Shown here: in pieces, positions 34,101 to 44,899 of the stretch
How the letters are laid out: every line of letters begins with the position of its first letter
Numbering within the stretch: position 1 is the first letter of the stretch
Source: Durusdinium trenchii
Lineage: Eukaryota; Sar; Dinophyceae; Suessiales; Symbiodiniaceae
Assembly: GCA_963970005.1 (NCBI GenBank)
Contig: CAXAMN010021584.1
Location: forward strand, 1,416,821-1,480,820
Reading direction: 5' to 3'
DNA: 64,000 nucleotides
Notes under the pieces: generated by a model
Seen by the model: only the letters and a program-made list of their open reading frames with translations
Told to the model about the DNA's origin: nothing
Databases searched by the model: none
Position numbers and translations under genes: made by a program

Positions 34101-35070
34101 GTCATGCAAAATATGAGCCTCTTTGACCCAGGCATTGGCATGTCTGTTGCTTAAAATAACTTTCTCCTGTGCTGGACTAGGTGCTTAGCATCCCGAGCAA
34201 AGTAGGTGCCTGATCCCCAAAGGGCATTTCCTCGCGTGCCTGACATCAACGGCTGGAAGCCTCCCAGGGAATTTGAGGACAAGGTATGATTCATGCCATA
34301 TACCTGGCATATCTATGGCTCATGGCATTCTGCAACTTGACATGCAAGCAAATAAATCAGTTGAGCTTCACTTTTTTGGCTCCTAAATGTTTGAAAACCC
34401 TGCCTGAGATGGGGTTGGACACGATCGACTCCTTTCAAGGCACAAATCCAGTGATTGCATCTAGAGTCATCAAGCTTTTCACCTCACACGTATCAATGCA
34501 GGAGAGGCACTACAGCACTAGAGCCATGAAAAGCCCAACGCGTGTGGAGCCCTGGCACGAACGACACCTTAGAACTGCAATGCCTTCGACAGGCTGAAAG
34601 GCAAAGGCAGGCGGACCAAGGCAGGCGGAAAGCGTGACGTTCGAAGCACGATAGGCAAGCGTGACGTTCGATTGCTTACTTTGCAGGCCAGGAAACTCCC
34701 TGGTTCTCTATGCCCCGCTGCAATGCCTGAGAAGCCAACAAAAGCACATAGACAAAATAGACGGTGAAAGCAACCTGGTCAACTTGATCAGCCCATACTT
34801 GCTGAGAATGCCTGAGTGACACACCTTGTAGTATGGCTCGGCACTCCCATCTTCCTGCATTCCATTCTCGACTCTTTCGATCTTCAGAATGGAGATATGC
34901 TGCCACATGCCTGGATTCATGTCCTTGGCTGAACAAAGGCACTGTGCAAAGCATCCAGCTGATCTAAGACCATGAGAGTCAGCCACTCCTTTCTGCACAC
35001 GCGTATTCGCACCTGTGGGAAACAAAGCAGGTCCCCATTCAGGACGTGCCTTGTCCACTATTCAGTGTTG

Positions 35071-36165
35071 TCAATGGGAAAGTGTCGTGAACTTAGAAGT
35101 TGCTCCACACTCTGTCAGAATCTCGGCAAGGTCCTTATTGCCTTCAATCGCCAAAATATCCAAAGCAGTTAGGCCATCATTGCCTTTCAGATTCGCATTG
35201 GCACGCGTGTTTAACAAAAGGCGAAGCAAGGTAGCGTGCCCCTTCTCAGCGGCAATGTGCAAGGGAACAGCTCCGTCTAAGCAGGTCTTGTTGACATCCG
35301 CCCGTCGTTCCAGAAGCAGTGTGGCCACTTCAGCATGACCTTCACGCACCGCAAACACAAGGGGTGTGTGGCCAAGTTGGTCCGTTGCATTGACTTCTGC
35401 CTTGCTGTCCAAGAGTGCTTGAGCTGGGCCAGGAACGCTCTGAAATGCAGCAAAATGCAATGCAGTCTTCCCGTCGTGGCAAGTACTGTTGGCATCTGCA
35501 AAACACGTTAGCAATAGCTTTGTGCAGTCCCCGTGGCCCTTGGCTGCGGCGCAATGCAAGGCAAGGGCACCAGCGGAATTCGGTGTATGCACATCTGCAT
35601 GGAAATCCAACAAGACCTTATGGCTGAGGTGGTCGAAAGCAGCAAAGAAGCCGGAAAAAAATCTGCCAAAATGTGTCCAAGCTCTGGCTTTTGTCGCCCA
35701 AAAAAATCAGCATGGGTCAGCACAAAACAGTGAGTTTCAATGTCGCCAAACAACTTGCAGCATCTCTAAGAGACCACGTGATGCCGCAACGTGTGCTGGT
35801 GTGAGGGCTGTCTTGTGCGTGGCCTGCGTCACATCCGCCAAGCGATCTAGCAGCAAGCGCGCAACCTCAACATGACCTTGGCAGGGGCGCCGTCAAAAGT
35901 TGCAGACTTATCATATCTAATTTGATATATATATATATATGCATGCTACTGCGAATAATATGTGTCAACCCTGTCAGGCATTGCTTTAATTTGCTTACAC
36001 ATACTGCCTTTGCCCTGCGTGGCCTCGTTCCGCTGCCAGCATCAAAGGCGCCCCAAAGACCCGATGCTCCAGCCCCAAGTCTGCACGACGCTCAAGCAGC
36101 CGAAGTGCCAAATCACATGAACCCAAACCACAAGCCACATGTAGTAGGGTCGTGCCATCACCTGA
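35071..36165 (-). CDS. Ankyrin-repeat protein
   Basis: Ankyrin repeats are 33-residue helix-turn-helix modules for protein binding. The main exon (35613 or slightly upstream, to 35071) encodes about five repeats, for example SAGALALHCAAAKGHGD, DGKTALHFAAF, LGHTPLVFAVREGHAEVATL, DGAVPLHIAAEKGHATLL and DGLTALDILAIEGNKDL, then a short tail. Two upstream pieces add more repeats: about 35893-35775 (GHVEVARLLLDRLADVTQAT) and about 36165-36020 (GDGTTLLHVACGLGSCDLAL, then APLMLAAERGH). No other domain is visible, so the partner cannot be predicted. More 5' exons may exist: a minus-strand piece near 36640-36510 contains VEECLPSLPADALDRSLL. The gene may be longer than given. Confidence 0.85.
35925..35943. 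repeat. (TA)n microsatellite
   Basis: GATATATATATATATATGC run lying between two proposed ankyrin exons. Confidence 0.85.
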
Positions 36166-37084
36166 AAGTTGGGAACAAGAACCCTTTTCTTTAATCAGTC
36201 TTCTTGCTTTGTTTGTGCCTTCTTTGTGCCCAAGACCTTGGCTTTGGTCGTTTGGGAATCCGTCATCTGACTAGACTGGAACGAAAGGCATGAATCCCAA
36301 ACCTTGCCTCCTCAAATATGGAATGACAAAAATACTTGGTGTTTTTCAAGCAACACCACGATCCACAATATGACAGCGGGCGGCGCTCAGTGAGATAATG
36401 ACACAATTCTGTCTTTGATTGAAGTCTGTGCAATCAAAAGGTCAAAAAAAATGTGAGCAAGCGCAAGATATGAAGTCAGTGGGGTATCTTGGGGTATTCT
36501 ATAGCTTGAAATGAATGTGTCCCTAACATTTGCCGGCAAGAGCTTCTGCACCCCATCATGCCAACAGGGAACGGTCCAGCGCATCTGCTGGCAAAGAGGG
36601 AAGGCATTCCTCGACTCTTGCCATGACAGCTTGAGACGCACGTCGGGTGCGAAGCACCTGCAGCAGTGCAGGTTCAATGCAGGTTGGAAAAGATTTCAGA
36701 GGCATTTGGGAGAGAGCGTCCCTACATTGACATTTGGAAATATCTTTTCAAGACATTGCGCTCCACTCCAGGCGTCCTTTGGACTCTTGCTCGGTTTGCT
36801 GCTCTTGCCCTGTGCCGAATGTTATTCATGAACTCAAGCAAAACAATCAACAATGCCCAAAAATACTGGGAATAACTTCAGTGACCCTGATTAATATCAA
36901 GTATTCTCAGGGGAAAAAAAAACGATGTCCGACTCCACTCAATACTTGATTCATCACAGGTCAACTTGGCATATTTGCACAGCCACATGAAAACCCAACA
37001 AAATCAAATACATCAATGTGGTGTGGCGTATCTATATTCTTGGTTAGGACGCCCCGGGCCATTGTATAGTGGGTTTTGGTATAC

Positions 37085-37650
37085 TGAGGGCCAATGACTT
37101 AGGACTTGCTGGTACCAATGACATGGGTAGTTGCCGGGGCGGTTTTCCCAAGTCATCATGAAGCAGAAAAAAGAGGGGCATCTACCTGAGTGAAATGAAA
37201 AGCCATATGACTTAGGAGTTGCGCACAAAAGATGATATCAGCAAATATGGTTTTTTTTTGAATGAGCATCAAATTGTGCTTTATCGGGACCACGACATGG
37301 AACTTTTGTCTGTTTTTGAACCGTTCTCATCTCCAGTCATGTAATATTGTTGCCTCGCCATGGACATGACATAGGACGGCCTCTTATTTAAACTTTAAGC
37401 CCAGCTTCTTCCTATGTCCTGGCTTTGCCAGAAGGTTGTTTTTAGCGCACAAATCTCCAGTCATGCGTTTTGTCCTGCATTTCTCCAATTCCAGGAATCC
37501 TCAAGAGGGTGTCGTAAGTTTCCTGATTTTGCTAGTTTTGGCGTCATGACTTAGGACTTGTGGCTTTTGGCACATTTTACTCTTTCCTCATGACATGGGA
37601 GTTGTGTTTTTGAGCATACCTCCGACAAATCCTATGTCAGTGGCGGATAG
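37085..37650. repeat. Scattered ATGAC(T/A)TAGGACTTG-like motif in AT-rich DNA
   Basis: Variants of ATGACTTAGGACTTG or ATGACATGGGAGTTG occur near 37095, 37117, 37208, 37293, 37364, 37546 and 37591. The reverse form CCTATGTC occurs near 37411 and 37630. Spacing is irregular and both orientations occur. No gene is recognised between 36680 and 37870. Confidence 0.45.
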
Positions 37651-37876
37651 TAGTAGCGCTTCTCTTTTTCACGGCCACGTGGAGAGTGCCTTTTAGTGGG
37701 TTGAATCTCGCTGACCAAACCCATTGACAGACAACAGTGGGTTTTCAGCTTCAGGCTGGCCAAGCACAATAAGCAGCCACGAGCGTGCAGCTATAATCGA
37801 AGCGTTGGAGTGTGAGGCATGGGTGAGTAGAAGATGTCATTTGAGTTGCATCCCAGCTTGGAGGATGCCAGGGTTC

Positions 37877-38464
37877 TCAGGTACTTAACCAGGGCGGCCA
37901 GCCAATGAGTAAAATGTATATAAATGTAGTATATAAATGGCTGCTCTGACAACTAGTTTGCCAAGTTGTTGGTTCGATGACGCCGGTTTGCAATAGCAAC
38001 GGACCTGTCACGCATCCCCCACTGTCCGTCTTTTCGAGTTGAGCCATTCCTTCGACTCGAGGCGGCGGAAAGACCATGTCAACATTCGTCCGCCACACCT
38101 CCCGAGGAGCCGTGTAGCCCAAGCATTGCACCAAGGTATCCTGCACTCGCGCTGTCAACTGACCACAAATTCATCTCAACATCAGCTAGAGGGCCAAACT
38201 GTGAAAGTCACTGCAATGAGTATTACACTTTTGGGGGGGTGACTGCATCTGCATACAAAAAGGGCGGCTTCAGCCAACTCGCCAGCTGCAGGTGTCCTCC
38301 AATAAGGCTGCAAGCTCCCCTTCGCCCAATTCCATGGGCGCCAGCCGTGGAGCCAGCGGCTCGAAGTTGCCGTGCCGGCCGTACGGGCAGCGACCAGCAT
38401 GTCGTGTCGGAAGGCTAAGGGCAGCGACGAGCATGCCAATGTGCTGTTCAAGTTTCACGTGCAC
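37877..38464 (-). CDS. Possible exons, unrecognised
   Basis: Two minus-strand pieces look protein-like: 38464-38275 (HVKLEQHIGMLVAALSL, then LAPMELGEGELAALLED) and 38158-38030 (VQDTLVQCLGYTAPREVW, then NVDMVFPPPRVEGMAQLEKT). They could be 3' exons of the gene at 39380-42811 or a separate gene. No family is recognised. Confidence 0.25.
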
Positions 38465-38486
38465 TCATTTGTATGATACATTTGGT

Positions 38487-38506
38487 GTATATATATATAT
38501 ATATCG
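38487..38506. repeat. (TA)n microsatellite
   Basis: GTATATATATATATATATATC run of about 20 bases. The DNA from 38507 to 38980 holds no gene I can support. Confidence 0.9.
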
Positions 38507-38979
38507 TTGAAACTTTGTCGGGTCTGCCATTGGATTTCTCCTTCACAAAGCCTCTCCAAAGGGATTCAATGCTTAGATTAAGAAACACTTACCCGGCTGA
38601 CCTTCGCACCACATCAGCTGAGCAAAATCCGAACAATCGGACTAGCCAAGGTGCTGCATAGGCACGTGGCACAGCAGGCTGTGCGCGGAAAATTGCTGCC
38701 ACATTGTCGTACCTTAGCATGGGCCAAAGCCCAAGCCTAGCAGGGCCTAGAGTAGCTTGGTGAGACTGAGCAGGCCTGGCTGGTGACTTAGCCACCCGTC
38801 AGCCAAAACTAGCCTTGCAGGAAGGGCACTCCTCGGTTCCAGTTTCAACTTCAAAAAGGATCTGTTCATCCATCCCCTTCTGCTCGGTGGACTCCCACAA
38901 TCGACGCACTCCAGGGGCATAGCCCAGCCAATCCTGCAGAAAGCACTGAAAACGTCCAAACAATGCCATCCTTTCCCAC

Positions 38980-39047
38980 TAGGAATAAGAAGCTACTAGG
39001 AACAAAGGGCATCGCTACGAGGAGCAAGGACACTACCAGTAGAGTAA
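38980..39047. repeat. CTAGTAG mini-array, copy 4
   Basis: Reverse-complement orientation: AAGCTACTAGGAACAAAGGG, ATCGCTACGAGGAGCAAGGA, CACTACCAGTAGAG. It has the same building blocks as the other copies. It lies in non-coding sequence downstream of the hydrolase-like gene. Confidence 0.75.
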
Positions 39048-39282
39048 CAATCATCCTTTTGCACCTTTGGTTTCTTTTTGTTGGCGTTTTCCGCAGCCAA
39101 CATGGGCGGAGCTGGGCCTCTGCGGCCAGACGCTCCTGAAAGAAGGCAAATACATCCAAAACGAACCAAAATGAGACCAAGTGGGCGAGCTACATGGGAC
39201 GCATTGGACGAATCTCTGTAAAGTATGTAGTACATCATAAACAGCGTATTAATAAAATGTCTCTATGTGTATGTGTAAAAAT

Positions 39283-39334
39283 ATATATATATATATATGT
39301 AGTGTATGTGTATATATATATGTGTGTGTGTGTG
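39283..39334. repeat. Compound (TA)n/(TG)n microsatellite
   Basis: Two TA runs separated by GTAGTGTATGTG, followed by a TG run. Similar TA or TA/TG runs are present at 40297-40310, 40765-40800 and 44614-44660. Confidence 0.9.
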
Positions 39335-39379
39335 CTACCCTGCTACACGACAGCAAGTTCATCAAATCTCCATACTTCT

Positions 39380-42300
39380 TTGACCCCGCTCCTCTGTTAG
39401 CATCGAGCGCCAGGAGCGCATCAGCTGAAGTTCAGGACACTCTGAACTCATCGCTGCATCACACAAACGTGGCAAAGTGTCCCAAAGCTTCAAGGACCTT
39501 ACCAAAGAGACGCTGACAAAGAAGTTTTCTCTTTCCATGCCTGTGTACCGGGGCTTCTGCCCTCTGCATTCCCTCTTGTCACAAATGCTCTCTTCTTCAA
39601 GCATTGTCAAAACATGTTCATAGTTCGGCCAATGAACTCCATGTTGTGCTTGTCACCTTGGCGTGTGTAGCCACGGCCCAAGATGCCACTGTTTGCAGTG
39701 TAGTACAGGAAACACTTGTTCGACGATCCTGGCATCAAACAAACCCGGCCATCAAACTGAACGTGAAGCAACAAAATGTAACCAAAAGCATCATTGACAG
39801 CTCGACGTACAAGAACCATCAATTTCAGGCTGCATACACAGAGGTTGATTGGTGGGCTAGGATGGTTAGCCAAAGAATGTTGCATCACATCGAGTCTGTG
39901 CAATTGGGAAGGTTGCCTCAACCATAAAAAAAGAGCCTAAAAGATCCTGCTGTTAGCGCTGGCCATCTACTGAGCTCACAACTGGAGTGTCCTGCGTGTA
40001 GCTTTACCTTTTTACTTCTGCACAAGAGGTTTGAACTGATTGCGTGGTTGGATGCCCACACGAGTGTGTTGAGTCATAAGTGATAAAGCATATCGGTCTT
40101 CAATTTTGTGGTGGTACCATAGCACCTATGAGCGTCTCCGTCTATGATACGGCTTTCCTGCTACCCAACAGTTGTCTGGGGGTAAGTACATGTTTGCCGG
40201 TATTGCAACACCTTTGTCGAAAATACATCAGAGCAAGATGCGCGCAAAATCATGATGTCCTCCAGTCAGCAGGTCTGCGTATGCTTCTCAATACGTGTAT
40301 ATATATATATGTTATGTTGATCGCGGAGATTTGCCAACGTCCAAGGCAGCTAATGTAGTTGTGTCACTTGAACACTGCACATCTTGTAGCTGGATACTTA
40401 GTAGCTTCAAAGGCACAATGTGCGAGGGATCATTGGCATCATGCAAGCAACTTGCTTGGTCATTGCAGGTTCACCAGTTCACCAGCGAGCCTGCCCGTAC
40501 CAAAGCCTCCAACTCCTCTCTGCGAAACCTGTAGTACTCATCATTGGATCCATGGGCCAGAACCACAACCATTCCTGAAGCAAGTTGAGTGTCAACTCTG
40601 ACTTCCAGCTAAAAGCACAGCCAGCGACGAAGCCATGAAAATCTGAAAATCCAGTTGCAACCGGGGTGCCCTTAGGCATTTCAGTCAAGGTTGGGTGCCT
40701 TTCATGCAGAACTTTTGCCAAGTGTTGCACTCCCTCTCTCTGTCTCTCTCTCTATCTCTAGTCTACATATATATATATATGCACCGTGTGTGTGTGTGTG
40801 ACACGCACCACTTCAACCCTTCGTGCCGCTTTGCGTCGCTTCGCCTGTTGATGAGCAACGTTGGCCCATCCCAAAGCCCAGCTCTCCACAGCCCGGTGGC
40901 ATATGCACCTCCCTTCGACGCGCAAATCAGCAGGTCTGGCTGGAACTCGTCAATGGCTTGCTTTAGGACCTAGGTCCCTACCGTAGGGTCGCATAGAAGA
41001 GAGCACGCTGTGCATACCAAAAAATGAAGGAGAATAAAAGAACACGTACTGAGTCAACCTGTTTTGCTCTGAGCATCTGGGAGAAAGCTGGCGATGGGAA
41101 ATTGCGGCGTCTCGGGGTTCGGCAGGTTATAGACCCATCGAACCTCGGAAGAAGCAGTGGGGCGCATGGCGCATGGCCCACACCTGAACCTTGAAGCCAA
41201 TCATTCGAGCTGCTTGAAACCCTGCCGCATCCAAAATCTGGCCTGCCAGGCACATGCTATCAACATGTCATCTTTCCACTTTCTTCAACAGCCACGTGTG
41301 TTTCTTCGCTTTCGCAACTCAGCTGCTCAAAACATGCTCAAACTCTGACCAGCCTTGTTGCGGATTAAGTTCGCGGCCAAAGCCTGGGCCTACCACTAAC
41401 ACCTTCTTTTGATTGCGCTCATAGGGAGGACCCTCGAGGGTGGACGGAACCTCGGTGCTTCGGGCAAAAAGCCTTCGCTCAACAAGGAAGCCCGCGAAAG
41501 TGCAGCTGAAAAACTCGGCTTGATTGGCGCGGGCTTGCCGCTGGGGTGCTTGGGCGAGAGTCCCCTTTGAGATGCTCATCCATGTCTGGGATCCTTAAGC
41601 TGACCGTAGGGCGAACGGTGTCTGGAGCTGACCGTGAGGCTGCAGATCCAGCTGGACTTGGGGCACGTTCTCTGTGATCGTCCAAGTCCAAAGAAGTGGC
41701 CGACACGTGCCGGGGTGCCGGGTGTGGAAGGCTGCCAGGGGAAGCGCTGGGTGAAACTGCCGTGGGCGTGGCAGAGAACGGTGGTGTCAGTTGTCCACTG
41801 ACGGTCGTGCCATCGGATGGCACCTTATCAATGGAATCATCGTGTCCCAGAATTGCTCTGCATTTCACTGAGGCTTTGTCATGCTCCAAGTCTTCAGAAT
41901 TGGACTTGTCTCTGCCAGAATGTGACGCTCGCCTACTGCTTTCTCCATCAAGATCCGATGAAGCATCAGAGGGAACAGTGTTCACAAAACCTTGTGGATT
42001 CGATTGGCTGTCGGCATCTTCCTTTGATGGTGAGGTATTGAATGGCAGGCCGTCCTGGTGCAAGACGAAGTCGCTGATGCTACTGTCCTGGCCTGACCCT
42101 TGGATGTTCAGCGACGAAGCTGACAGGACACCATCTTTGGGACTTGATTCGGATTCGCTGGCTGTCTCACGGTCTGGCTTCGTCGATGATCGACTTGACA
42201 GCTGGGTCGTGTCCTTTGGGCAGCTTTCTTCAGCATCAGGGTTCCACTGCCCTACATCCGCAGACTCCGCATCCTGCACGGCATCCGCAGCATCCTTCGC

Positions 42301-42811
42301 AGGCGCAGTGAGTTGGTGCGGCTTACGAACCAGCTTGCCAAACATGTCTGGAATGATGGTGCAGGTCTGGGCATCACTTCTGAGGCAAACTGTCAAAGAT
42401 CCCGCTGGGATTGAACTGGAGGTCACCGTGGCCACAGCAGACACGACGGCAGGCTGCCAAATGGAGCTATGCAGGTCCAGAACTTCGACTTCATCACCCT
42501 CCAGAAAATGCAGATCTTCATCTTCCCTGGGGAGCTTAGGTAGTTCAGACCGACGCACTGCCAAGCTGCACAGCTCTGGGGTGAACCACCTGCGTTTCAG
42601 AACGATCAACAATGAATCGCTCTCTTGGTATGTGGCACTGCAGCACCGAAACCTTGTATTTCGTATGGCTCATGCTATTTCAGTGGTTGAGCTACTAAAT
42701 GTGTTTGGGCCCAGCCGCCTCAAGGTGCCCTTCATAGACACCAAAATGGACCCAGCAGGCAGCTCCATGGAAACCAGAGTCATGGGCTTGGAAAGCACCT
42801 GGCACTGCGCC
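39380..42811 (-). CDS. Ser/Pro-rich protein with alpha/beta-hydrolase-like C-terminal half
   Basis: A multi-exon minus-strand gene. A likely start at 42811 gives MAQCQVLSKPMTLVSMELPA. The large exon (about 42650-41570) begins with a short ordered part (LEGDEVEVLDLHSSIWQPAV), then about 250 residues rich in S, P, D and E that look disordered. The next pieces are hydrolase-like: about 41490-41330 (KKVLVVGPGFGRELNPQQG, first strand); 40976-40845 (PDLLICASKGGAYATGLW, with a Ser in the nucleophile-elbow position, then DGPTLLIN); about 40715-40660 (HPTLTEMPKGTP); 40580-40485 (MVVVLAHGSNDEYY, a possible acid strand); about 39720-39625 (LYYTANSGILGRGYTRQGDK, followed by a His); and 39515-39390 (LWDTLPRLCDAAMS). 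The order strand-Ser-Asp-His fits a catalytic triad. Function and substrate are unknown. The long plus-strand open frame over 41696-42817 is a mirror of the low-complexity exon. Confidence 0.65.
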
Positions 42812-43239
42812 ATGTGAAGCGCCCAAAAACACACCGCACAAACCCAACTAAAACAGCAACCAAAAAATACAAACGTCGGCAGATTCCACCATCCATTTTG
42901 GCGCCTGAGTCACTGCACCTCCCAATTCCCACTCCAACGTCTCGTAGCTCCAAAGATCGACCACCTCAGAATGGGCGTCGAAGGAAACCCGCGGTGTTAG
43001 AAAAAAACCTTTTGGCAAAAAGAACTTCAGCAGCTGAAGAATCGGATGAACTTTGAAGCCACGGGTATTTAAAGCCGGGAGCCAGGTTTGAAGCCTACTT
43101 CTTGACATATTTTGAAAACGAGGCTTCTGCTAGGCGTGTGTTCGGTACTTCAAGTGCTGTCTGACCTACAGTGTACAGGGTACAGCTTGCCTTCTCGCTT
43201 CCAACGAGTTAACAGAGCGTTGTCGCATCAAGCAGGCAG

Positions 43240-43310
43240 TCTACTAGGGGCTCCTGGCCTTACTACTAGGAGCAAGGGCCTTACTACTAGGAACAAGAAG
43301 CTAGTAGAAA
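43240..43310. repeat. CTAGTAG mini-array, copy 5
   Basis: Reverse-complement orientation: CTACTAGGGGCTCCTGGCC, TTACTACTAGGAGCAAGGGC, TTACTACTAGGAACAAG, AAGCTAGTAG. A short TA run and a T-run follow directly (43311-43330). Confidence 0.85.
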
Positions 43311-43519
43311 CAATATATATATTTTTTTATTAGAATTTAACTTGTGTTGATGAATGAACTCCTCTCTCACTCTCATTGCTGGATCATGAATCATGCTGGA
43401 ACTCAGAAGGGCCGTTCATAACATTGCCAACTACACAAATACAAAGCCGGGCAACATCTCCTTCAGAAAAGGAAAACTGATCCTGCAAAGCTCAAAAAGC
43501 AATCCACGACCAGCTCGGC

Positions 43520-43700
43520 TCAGCAAGTCTGTGCAAATTCTCGGGCCTCATTTCGAGCTCCTTCAGCCGAATCCGCTGAATCCTCCGACTCCACATCTTC
43601 GTTGGTTCCCTTCGAATCGCTGATGGCACGAGCATCATTCGCACCCAAGCCAAAGAAGGAAGAGACCGCACCGAGCCTTCGCACACGAAACAAGGGTATT
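43520..43700 (-). CDS. Possible acidic exon, unrecognised
   Basis: The 3' part of a long minus-strand frame reads SSFFGLGANDARAISDSKGT followed by an acidic Glu/Asp/Ala-rich tail and a stop at 43520. It is protein-like but no family is recognised. The longer upstream part (to 44134) is basic, Arg/Cys-rich and less convincing. Confidence 0.2.
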
Positions 43701-44613
43701 GGGAGAAGACCGATACTTGAGAAAGAGACAAATTGAAGGCATACCAAACCCTTTAAAGAGGACCTTACCTTCCTTTCTTCCTCTCTTTTCCTTCTCAAGC
43801 GCCGGTTCTGGAAAAGCTTTGGTTGTTTTGTCTTCTCTAGCGATCTCGTAACTTCGTGGAAAAACACACTCCAACAGCTTTCGTATGCGCGTCGCCCGGC
43901 ACGGCAATGCAACTGACAGACTGTTGCATACCAACCCCCTGAGAGACTCATTCCATGTGACATGACAAAAACAGGTTGAGCATGCCGTTCACACTGGCTG
44001 GATCCTACAGTAGAACTTGCCACCATGCCACATCGACGAGATTGAAGCATTAGCATTAGCATAACCCGCTGTTGCCTTGTCCTTGACCAAATCGGGAAAG
44101 AGGGTGAATTTTGAATGGCACGACATCCAACCAATTTGCATCTTGACTAAACAAGTACTGCAAACATTTGCAAAATCCAAAATGCAAACTGTCCAGATTC
44201 TATTTCGTAGTTACGGAGTGTGGCCGAGCATCTGTCAATACCTCACTCAACGCATCACCGAAAGAAAGACGCGTGCACGCAACCTTGTGACCGTAGTCCG
44301 GCGTGCTGGCCGTCGGACTATCGACGTCTAGCAACGTCGAGTCTGTTTGGAGTCCGTCAACGCTTGGTGACACCTGTGCCAGCGTCGAACACGGGCGCGG
44401 TGCGTCATGACCATTACTGCAGCCTTGTTCTGTTTGGTAACGCGCTCGCACCCACACACATACACACGCCCAGCCTTGTTCATTCGCAGCATCACTCCTG
44501 GAAAAGTAAACTTTTGAAATCTCCTCCCCACAAACGGACATGGAGCCAAAACACTTCCTGAGCCCTGCACACTGCCAATCATTCAGGAACAGAGCCCAAA
44601 GAACATATAATTT

Positions 44614-44660
44614 GTATATATATATATACAGTATATATCATATACTGTATCTGTGTGTTT
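44614..44660. repeat. Imperfect (TA)n palindromic run
   Basis: GTATATATATATATACAGTATATATCATATACTGTATC: TA repeats with the self-complementary pair ATACAGTATAT / ATATACTGTAT, so it can fold on itself. A TG-rich stretch follows. Confidence 0.8.
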
Positions 44661-44899
44661 GTGGGTGTGTGTGCGCCCATTAATTACAATATGGACTCGC
44701 GGCTCGGTGGATCCACAAAGCAATGATCAACATCCAAAGCCACCTGCCTATGTGTTCCTGGCTGATCCACATGGTTTGCGATCCATCCAAGGAGGAGACC
44801 GCGACTGAACCAGCTGGCAAGACCTCTGTTGCAGTGCGTCTCCCAGACCGCACAGAACCTCCTGTTTTTTTGGGGGGAAGGGCTTCTATACCGACTCTA

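Noticed and set aside
41696..42817. 373-codon plus-strand frame
   Set aside because: It is the mirror of the Ser/Asp/Pro-rich exon of the minus-strand hydrolase-like gene. The minus strand has a coherent multi-exon protein, the plus frame does not.
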